DNA from: CBDHDJ01 sp965261645
Lineage (GTDB): Bacteria > Pseudomonadota > Alphaproteobacteria > SHVV01
Length of the DNA stretch: 64,000 nt
Reading direction: 5' to 3'
NCBI GenBank assembly: GCA_965261645.1
Contig: CBDHDJ010000002.1
Location: 744,001-808,000 of the forward strand
Made by a program: the position numbers and the translations under genes. The notes beneath the pieces were generated by a model that did no database searches, was not told the DNA's origin, and saw nothing but the letters and a program-made list of their open reading frames with translations. This document shows positions 57,705-64,000 of this stretch, piece after piece (the stretch's first letter is position 1; each line of letters starts with the position of its first letter).

Positions 57705-57931
57705 AGCAATCGAGGCCCATGTCGCTGCTCGAGGCGATGACCAACGTGGCGGTTGGCTACGGCGTCGCTGTCGTGACGCAGATGCTGGTGTTCCCGCTCT
57801 TCGGGCTCACTGTGGTGTTCGTAGACCACCTTCTGATCGGCGCTGCGTTCACGGTGATCTCGATCGCACGCGCTTTCGCGCTCAGGCGCCTGTTCGAGGC
57901 GATCCGCGTGCTCGGCGGCATCCGAACGTGA
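57701..57931 (+). CDS. DUF7220-like small membrane protein
   Basis: 76 aa with two predicted helices (VAVGYGVAVVTQMLVFPLFG and LLIGAAFTVISIARAFALRR). The ATG overlaps the MTase stop (ATGA). Commonly located beside phage methyltransferase genes; function unknown. Confidence 0.75.
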   Translation: MKQSRPMSLLEAMTNVAVGYGVAVVTQMLVFPLFGLTVVFVDHLLIGAAFTVISIARAFALRRLFEAIRVLGGIRT

Positions 57932-57978
57932 CACCGCCGCCCCATGGAGGAGCGGCGGCGTCGGTCTTGGGACCGGCC

Positions 57979-58201
57979 TCAGTTGTCCGGCCGGCCGGAA
58001 TGGACGTGCAGCGCCCGCAGGATGATGTCGTCGTCGGTCTCGCCCGGCAGGCGAGCGCTCATCAATGCGCTCGCAGGTGTCGTCGGCGATCTCGACGAGC
58101 CAGTCGCCGTCCGGCAGCCGTCTGGCCGTCGAGTGGAACGGATAGGTCGCTGCCTCGGCAATGGCGCGATAGGTCGCGTCGCTGATCCTGATGGTTTTCA
58201 T
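57979..58201 (-). pseudogene. small phage protein of unknown function, frameshifted
   Basis: MKTIRISDATYRAIAEAATY, RLPDGDWLVEI, then after a one-base shift near 58065 SARLPGETDDDIILRALHVH. The two halves together look like a ~73-aa protein seen in alphaproteobacterial prophages. No function known. Confidence 0.6.
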
Positions 58202-58214
58202 CGGCCCGCTCCGA

Positions 58215-58572
58215 TTACTGGAGATTGCCACCACCATCGAGAACCTCGCCCGTGGTGTTCTCCGGGACGCGGCCGAGCAGCTCGAGGATCTGCACCCACG
58301 GGATGGTCAGGAGCGGCTGGTCGAAGGCGCCGGGCCGGTCCGGCGACCAGTCCTCCTCGGTGGAGCCGAAGAACCCGTCCTGGTTGACGCCGATCAGGGT
58401 GCCGACGCGGACCTTCTCGGCCGCCTGGAACCGGGTGACGGCCGTGGCGAGGTCGCGGGCGGTCAGCCCGCGCCTCGTCAGTTCGGCCTGCCCGGCGGCA
58501 CTCTGGATGAGGTGGACGCCGTACGTAGCCCTGAGGCTTGGGCGTCCGGTTCCGCCTGGTCTTGCGTGACAT
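58215..58572 (-). pseudogene. phage protein of unknown function, frameshifted
   Basis: Starts MSRKTRRNRTPKPQG and moves frame near 58528 to ATYGVHLIQSAAGQAELTRR, ending in LLGRVPENTTGEVLDGGG. About 118 aa if repaired. Unknown family. Confidence 0.6.
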
Positions 58573-58583
58573 GGCCGTCGTCC

Positions 58584-59156
58584 TCAGCCGGCCACGCGGT
58601 AGACGCGGCCGCGACCCTCGACCTTCTCCGAGGTGACGGCGAGGCCGAGCTTCTTCTTGACCGCGTCGGCGAAGGCGCCGCGCACGGAGTGGCGCTGCCA
58701 GCCGGTGGCATCCATGATCTGGTCGACGGTGGCGCCCTCGGGCCGGCGCAGCATCTCGATCATGAGGGCGAGCTTGGTGCCGGTGCGGGTCTTGCGTGGC
58801 GCGTTCGCGCCGTTGCGGCCCGTGGCGGCCTTCTTCGCCTTGGCCGGGGTGTCCGCCGCCGGTTCGGCCTCCTGGCCACCGTCGGCCGCCTGTGCGCCAG
58901 TGTCGGCCAAATGGGGACACTCGGCCGGCTCGACGTTGATGGCGAGCGCTCCTTCGCGGGTGATGGCGAAGTTGGTCTCGCCGATGGCGGCGCCATTCCG
59001 GCGCGGCGCCTCGGCGATCAGACCCTTACGCAGGAGCGCGCCGGTGACCTTGGCGACCGCCCCGCCCTTGAGCGTCTTGGGTAATGGGTGGATCGAACCG
59101 TCCTCGCGCCCGGCGGCGGCGGACAGAATAATCGTCTGGGTGTCGGTGAGTTTCAT
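58584..59156 (-). CDS. DUF3489 domain protein
   Basis: 190 aa. N-terminal SIHPLPKTLKGGAVAKVTGA region, a central Ala/Gln-rich linker, and a C-terminal DUF3489 winged-helix-like part (LALMIEMLRRPEGATVDQIM and WQRHSVRGAFADAVKKKLGL). Predicted DNA-binding; often in prophage or mobile regions. Its N-terminal half resembles the next gene. Confidence 0.8.
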   Translation of the reverse strand: MKLTDTQTIILSAAAGREDGSIHPLPKTLKGGAVAKVTGALLRKGLIAEAPRRNGAAIGETNFAITREGALAINVEPAECPHLADTGAQAADGGQEAEPAADTPAKAKKAATGRNGANAPRKTRTGTKLALMIEMLRRPEGATVDQIMDATGWQRHSVRGAFADAVKKKLGLAVTSEKVEGRGRVYRVAG

Positions 59157-59276
59157 GGGTCCCTCCTTCGGGTGAGCGCGCCGCGGCCATCGCGGCGCTG
59201 CTACCGCCCGAAGCCCCGCCGGGCGGACCCGGTCGGGGCCGGAGGGCCGTGAGGTCGGCTACGCGGCGAATTCGCC

Positions 59277-59705
59277 TTACTTGAAGACGGCGTCGCCGAT
59301 CTCGCGCAGATCGGCAAGGTGCTTGTTGAGGGTGCCGACATGGCCCCAATCGACCCGGTCGGGGTTGACGTCGAAGTGATCGTCGCTCTTGTCCCTGAGC
59401 CGTTCGAGCAGGTCGTCGAACTCGAGCTTGGCGGCGATGAAGGCTTCGACGGCGGTCGGTCTCGCGGCCGTTGCGCGTTCATCCGGATCGGCATGGAGGG
59501 CCTTGAGGCCCTTGTAGTTGACGCGCAGGAAGGGCTCGGAGGCGGGCCGTTCGTCCGGCACGCGCTCGATTAGGTCGAGCGAGACGAGCTTGCCGACGAT
59601 CAGATCGGCATCGACGCCCTCGGGCAGCGGGTGGATGCGCCCATCGGGGCGCCTGGCGGCGGCGGTGAGCACGCCGCGTTCGCTGTCGGTGAGCGGTTGG
59701 GTCAT
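59277..59705 (-). CDS. hypothetical phage protein, paralogous to DUF3489 N-terminus
   Basis: 142 aa from ATG 59705 (MTQPLTDSERGVLTAAARRP). The DGRIHPLPEGVDADLIVGKL part matches the SIHPLPKTLKGG region of the gene before it. GGAGAAACCG precedes the ATG. The remainder is acidic/helical with no named domain. Confidence 0.6.
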   Translation of the reverse strand: MTQPLTDSERGVLTAAARRPDGRIHPLPEGVDADLIVGKLVSLDLIERVPDERPASEPFLRVNYKGLKALHADPDERATAARPTAVEAFIAAKLEFDDLLERLRDKSDDHFDVNPDRVDWGHVGTLNKHLADLREIGDAVFK

Positions 59706-59806
59706 CGGTTTCTCCTTTCGATTGCGGCGTAATACACGCTCTGTTCTGGCCCGATAGCAAGCGCTTAAGAGCATGATTCTAATGCTATTTTCGAGGTTCC
59801 ACGGGC

Positions 59807-60358
59807 ATGGGTGTATCGCTGCGGGAATACGCGCGCCGGCGCGGGGTGAGCCATGTCGCGGTGATGAAGGCGATCCGCGCGGGCCGCTTCACGCCGGAGC
59901 CGGACGGCACCCTCGATCCGGCCAAGGCCGACGCCCAATGGGATGCACGCACCGATCCGGCGCGAGCACCCGAGCGGTCGGAGCCGGCGGAGGAGACACC
60001 CCCGGCAGAGACGCGGCCGGCCGAGCCGCGTCCACCCGTGCCCGCAGGGGAGTCGGCGCCGCAAGGGGCCGCCACCTTCACCCAGGCGCGCACCGCCCAC
60101 GAGATCGCCAAGGCGCAGCGGGCCCGCATTCAGGTGCAGCGGCTGCGCGAGGAAGTGGTCGACCGGGCCCAGGCGACGGCGGAGGTGTTCCGGCTCGCAC
60201 GGCGTGAGCGCGACGCCTGGGTCAACTGGCCGGCCCGCGTCGCCGCCCTGATGGCGGCCGAGCTCGGCCTCGACGCCCACGTCATGCAGAAGGTTCTGGA
60301 GGCCCATGTCCGAGATCACCTCACCGAGCTTGCCGAGATCCGGCCCGACCTTCGCTGA
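59807..60358 (+). CDS. phage terminase small subunit-like protein
   Basis: 183 aa. N-terminal winged helix (SLREYARRRGVSHVAVMKAI), a Pro/Glu/Ala-rich linker (residues 45-90), then a helical region (TAHEIAKAQRARIQVQRLRE). This is the layout of Nu1-type small terminases, which bind cos/pac DNA. It overlaps the start of the large subunit by about 50 bases. Confidence 0.75.
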   Translation: MGVSLREYARRRGVSHVAVMKAIRAGRFTPEPDGTLDPAKADAQWDARTDPARAPERSEPAEETPPAETRPAEPRPPVPAGESAPQGAATFTQARTAHEIAKAQRARIQVQRLREEVVDRAQATAEVFRLARRERDAWVNWPARVAALMAAELGLDAHVMQKVLEAHVRDHLTELAEIRPDLR

Positions 60359-62305
60359 AGGCTCCGCTGAGCCCTTCGCCGGCGCGGACGACATCAGGCG
60401 CGCCTGGTACGACGGGCTCGCGCCGGACCCGCTGCTCTCCGTCTCGGAATGGTCGGAGAAGCACCGCATGCTGGCGGCGCGGGCCTCGGCCGAGCCCGGC
60501 CGTTACCGCATCGCGCGCACGCCCTACATGCGGGCCATCATGGATGCGCTGTCGCCGGCCGATCCGTGCCGGCGGGTGGTGTTCATGAAGGCGGCGCAGG
60601 TCGGAGCCACAGAGGGAGCCAATAACTTCATAGGATTCATCATCCACCAGGCGCCGGGGCCGGCCCTCGCGGTCCAGCCGACGGTGGAATTGGCCAAACG
60701 GAACTCGCGCCAGCGCATCGATCCGCTGATCGAGGAGAGCGCGGCGCTAAGGGGCCTGGTGAGGCCCGCGCGGTCGCGCGATTCCGGCAACACCATGCTG
60801 TCGAAGGAGTTCGCCGGCGGCATCCTGATCATGACCGGCGCCAACTCGGCGGTCGGTCTGCGCTCGATCCCGGCCCGCTACATCCTCTTGGACGAGGTCG
60901 ACGCCTATCCGGCTTCGGCCGACGAGGAAGGCGACCTGGTGACGCTGGCGGAAGCTCGCTCGCTCACCTTCGCCCACCGCCGCAAGGTGCTGTTGATCTC
61001 GACGCCGACGGTGAAGGGCTTCTCGCGGATCGAGCGTGAGTACGAGGCCTCGGACAGAGGCGGCATTTCGTGCCATGCCCCCATTGCGGGCACGCACAGG
61101 TGCTCGTCTTCGAGCGGCTCCGCTGGGACAAGGGCAAACCGGAGACGGCGGCCTACCACTGCGCATCCTGCGAGACGCCGATCGCCGAGCATCACAAGAC
61201 GGCGATGCTGGCGGCCGGCGTTTGGCGGGCGACGGGAACGGCGGCCGATCCCTCGACCATCGGGTTTCACCTGTCGGCGCTCTATTCGCCGGTCGGCTGG
61301 CTTTCGTGGGAGGCCATCGCCCGCGCCTGGATGGCGGCACAGGGCTCGGACGAGGCGATTCGCGCCTTTCGCAACACCATCCTCGGCGAGACCTGGGTCG
61401 AGAGCGGCGAGGCGCCGGACTGGCAGCGGCTCTACGACCGCCGCGAGCGCTGGCCCGCGGGCACGGTTCCCGCCGGCGGACTGTTCCTGACCGCCGGCGC
61501 CGATATCCAGAAGGACCGCATCGAGGTCGATGTCTGGGCCTGGGGCCGGGGGCTGGAAAGCTGGCTCATCGATCATGTCGTCATCGAGGGCGGGCCCGAA
61601 CGGGCCGAGCCATGGGCCGCTCTCGACCGGCTGCTCGGCCAGGTCTGGCCGCATGAGAACGGCGCGACATTGACTTTGGCGAAGCTCGCCATCGATACCG
61701 GTTACGAGCCGACCGCCGTTTATGGCTGGGCGCGCCGCGCCGGGATCGCGCAAGTGGTGCCGGTCAAGGGCACCGACGGCTTCAACCGCTCGAGCCCGGT
61801 TTCGGGTCCGACCTATGTCGACGCGTCCGACGGCGGCAAACGCCTGAGAAGAGGCGCGCGGCTCTGGAGCGTGGCTGTGTCGACCTTCAAGGCCGAGACC
61901 TACCGCTTCCTGAGACTGGAACGGCCGACCGGCGAGGAGCGCGCGGCGGGCACACCCTATCCGCCCGGCACCGTGCATCTGCCGCATTGGGTCGAGGACG
62001 AGTGGCTCAGGCAGTTCGTCGCCGAACAGCTGGTGACGGTGCGCACACGGCGCGGCTTCGCCCGCCTCGAATGGCAGAAGCTGCACGAGCGCAACGAGGC
62101 GCTCGATTGCCGGGTCTACGCCCGCGCCGCCGCCTGGATCGCCGGCGCCGACCGCTTCCCGGAGCGCCGTTGGCGGCGCATGGAAGCCGCGCTCGCCAAT
62201 GAGCCCGGCCCCGAGGGGTCGGGCACGAAGAACGCGGCGGCGCCGGATGCCGGCTTCCGCCCGGCGGGACGCCGGCGCGTGACCCGTAGCAAGTGGATGG
62301 GCTGA
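60306..62305 (+). pseudogene. phage terminase large subunit (GpA type), one frameshift
   Basis: N-terminal ATPase: VVFMKAAQVGATEGANNFIG (Walker A-like) and RYILLDEVDAYP (Walker B). The frame moves at about 61055, where GGACAGAGG probably lost one C; the other frame continues as RHFVPCPHCGHAQVLVFERL through a zinc-ribbon (CPHC...CASC) to the nuclease part with LTAGADIQKDRIEVDVWAWG and AIDTGYE. Ends at SKWMG. A 665-aa family-length protein if repaired. Packages DNA into capsids. Confidence 0.85.
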
Positions 62306-62308
62306 GAC

Positions 62309-62521
62309 ATGGCCGACATGACGTACACCGAAGATCAGGTGCGGGCGCTGCGCGAGGCGCTGACCTCGGGCGTGCTGACCGTTTCCTATGACGGCAAGAG
62401 CGCCACCTACCGCTCGGTGGAAGAGATCAAGACGGCGCTGGCCGAGATCGAGAACGCCCGCGCCCGCGAGGCCGGCAGGCAGGTGCGCCAGATCCGCATC
62501 GTCGGCAATAAGGGGTTCTGA
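62309..62521 (+). CDS. gpW-like head-tail joining protein
   Basis: 70 aa, MADMTYTEDQVRALREALTS, with SYDGKSATYRSVEEIKTALA, the typical gpW pattern. Three bases after the terminase stop and 2 before the portal ATG, so it is in the same transcript. Confidence 0.75.
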   Translation: MADMTYTEDQVRALREALTSGVLTVSYDGKSATYRSVEEIKTALAEIENARAREAGRQVRQIRIVGNKGF

Positions 62522-62523
62522 GC

Positions 62524-64000
62524 ATGCGTTTCTTCGCCCGCCGAAGCAATCTTCGCGAAGGCGGGGGCTGGCTCACACGCACCGCCGCCTCCTGGCGCGC
62601 GCTCCGCGCCGGCGCCGGTCCATCCCGCCGGCCGGTTCACGAGGCCGCGGGCTCGGGAAGGCGGGCGCTCGCCTGGCGGCCGGGCAACCCCGGCGCGCTA
62701 GCGACGACCTTTGCCACCGGTCACGACCTCCGGGTCAAGTCGCGCGATCTCGTGCGCCGCAACGCCTGGGCCGGCAGTGCCGTGGACGCCTTCGTCACCA
62801 ACTGTATCGGCACCGGCATCAAGCCGCAGTCGATCGCGACCGATGCGACATTCCGCGAAGCCGTGCATGCGCTCTGGTGGGACTGGTGCGCGGAGGCCGA
62901 CGCTGACGGCGTCACCGATTTCTACGGCCTTCAGGCGCTCGCCTGCCGGGCCATGCTGGAGGGCGGCGAGTGCTTCGTGCGCTTGAGGGTGCGCCGGCCC
63001 GAGGACGGGCTCGCGGTGCCGCTGCAGCTCCAGCTCCTGGAGGCCGAGCATGTGCCGCTCACCTTCAACACGACATTGCCGAGCGGCAACCTGGTTCGTG
63101 CCGGCATCGAGTTCGGCCGGCTGGGACGAAGGGTCGCCTATCACCTGACCCGCGCCCATCCCGGCGATCCGGCAATGCAGCCGCGCGACCACGACCTGGT
63201 GCGGGTGCCGGCGGACCGCATCGCCCATCTCTACCGGCCGCTCCGTCCCGGGCAGATCCGGGGTGAGCCCTGGCTCGCCCGGGCGCTGGTCAAGCTCGAC
63301 GAGCTCGAGCAATACGACGACGCGGCCCTGGTCAAGGCCAAGGTCGCGGCGCTGTTCACCGGCTTCGTCGTCTCGCCCGACCCCGAGGACGCCGTCATGG
63401 GCGGGGACGATCCCGACGAGGACGGTGTCGTCGAGGCCAGCCTCGAGCCCGGCACCATGCAGCGGCTAAAGCCCGGCCAGGATGTGCGCTTCGCCGAGCC
63501 GGCCGATGCCGGGTCGAGCTACGAGGGGTTCTTTCGCAATCAGCTGCGCGCCGTCGCCACCGCCGCCGGCGTCACCTACGAACAGCTGAGCGGCGATCTG
63601 ACGCAAGTCAACTATTCCTCGATCCGCGCCGGGCTGCTCGAGTTCCGCCGCCGCTGCGAGACCGTCCAGCACGCGGTCGTGGTCCACCAGCTGTGCCGGC
63701 CGGTATGGCGCGAGTGGATGAGAACGGCGGTGCTCGCGGGCGCGCTGGAGGCGCCGGGATTCGCGCGCGATCCCGCGCCCTGCCTGGTCGCCAAGTGGAT
63801 CCCGCAGGGCTGGCAATGGGTCGATCCGGAGAAGGAGTTCAAGGCGGTGGTGCTCGCCATCCGGGCCGGTCTCATGAGCCGGTCGGAAGCGATCTCGGCC
63901 TTCGGCTACGACGCCGAAGAAATCGACCGCGAGACCGCCGCCGACAACGCCCGCGCCGACGCGCTCGGCCTGGTGCTCGACAGCGACCCGCGCAAGGTCG
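62524..64000 (+). CDS. phage portal protein, lambda family (3' partial)
   Basis: Open frame from ATG 62524 to the window end, 492 codons without a stop. Portal landmarks: VKSRDLVRRNAWAGSAVDAF near the N-terminus, RIAHLYRPLRPGQIRGEPWL, and SGDLTQVNYSSIRAGLLEFR at two-thirds. The portal is the capsid vertex through which DNA is packaged. No frame defects. Confidence 0.88.
   Translation, partial: MRFFARRSNLREGGGWLTRTAASWRALRAGAGPSRRPVHEAAGSGRRALAWRPGNPGALATTFATGHDLRVKSRDLVRRNAWAGSAVDAFVTNCIGTGIKPQSIATDATFREAVHALWWDWCAEADADGVTDFYGLQALACRAMLEGGECFVRLRVRRPEDGLAVPLQLQLLEAEHVPLTFNTTLPSGNLVRAGIEFGRLGRRVAYHLTRAHPGDPAMQPRDHDLVRVPADRIAHLYRPLRPGQIRGEPWLARALVKLDELEQYDDAALVKAKVAALFTGFVVSPDPEDAVMGGDDPDEDGVVEASLEPGTMQRLKPGQDVRFAEPADAGSSYEGFFRNQLRAVATAAGVTYEQLSGDLTQVNYSSIRAGLLEFRRRCETVQHAVVVHQLCRPVWREWMRTAVLAGALEAPGFARDPAPCLVAKWIPQGWQWVDPEKEFKAVVLAIRAGLMSRSEAISAFGYDAEEIDRETAADNARADALGLVLDSDPRKV

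Overview
The window is high-GC DNA from an alphaproteobacterium, most likely a Rhodospirillales-like or other free-living lineage. This rests on gene content: a FliX-type flagellar regulator, an alphaproteobacterial DksA with a reduced zinc site, an Irr-like Fur protein with a His-rich motif, a short-form AhcY and a CTRQ-less L36. No rRNA, tRNA or CRISPR array was recognised. Species cannot be named from the sequence.

Region 1 (1-21.9 kb) is ordinary, well-kept chromosome. It holds a sugar-nucleotide epimerase (cut by the window edge), an SDR, DUF1244, an N-formylglutamate amidohydrolase, two transporters, pyruvate kinase, a TPR lipoprotein-like protein, the glycolate oxidase operon glcD-glcE-glcF, L36, two Rieske ring-hydroxylating oxygenase systems (one with a beta subunit), adenosylhomocysteinase, a ferritin-like diiron protein carrying an in-frame amber codon, an MFS carrier and a copper amine oxidase. 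Two paralogous one-helix miniproteins (15.4-15.7 kb) sit between the Rieske genes and ahcY.

Region 2 (22-55.3 kb) is an insertion-sequence graveyard. One 1,444-bp IS is present in six near-identical copies with 17-bp terminal repeats; it is called IS-A below. Also present are IS630 (two types), IS1595 (one whole, one tail), IS5-type (two types, one in two copies), IS6 (fragment) and IS3-type elements (three types), several nested in one another. The host genes between them are being destroyed. A Rieske oxygenase is cut by two elements, an irr-like regulator next to katG is broken at three points, and the flagellar block flgH-(dksA-fliX)-flgI-flgJ-flgN has a lost or truncated flgH, an amber codon at fliX codon 4, a frameshift in flgJ and an IS in flgN. 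katG, flgI, dksA and a LivK-like binding protein remain intact.

Region 3 (55.3-64 kb) is the early and head end of a lambda-like prophage or relic: two DNA methyltransferases (one fused to a ParB-like domain), small unknown phage proteins, small and large terminase subunits, a gpW-like joiner and a portal protein running off the window. Four genes here have frameshifts. Its left edge carries an array of eight GGTTACCAC-type units in both orientations, one of them split by an IS3 element.

The main story is a genome in an IS-expansion phase, losing motility and regulatory genes while core metabolism stays intact. In several cases the target-site duplications show exactly how the ancestral reading frame ran.
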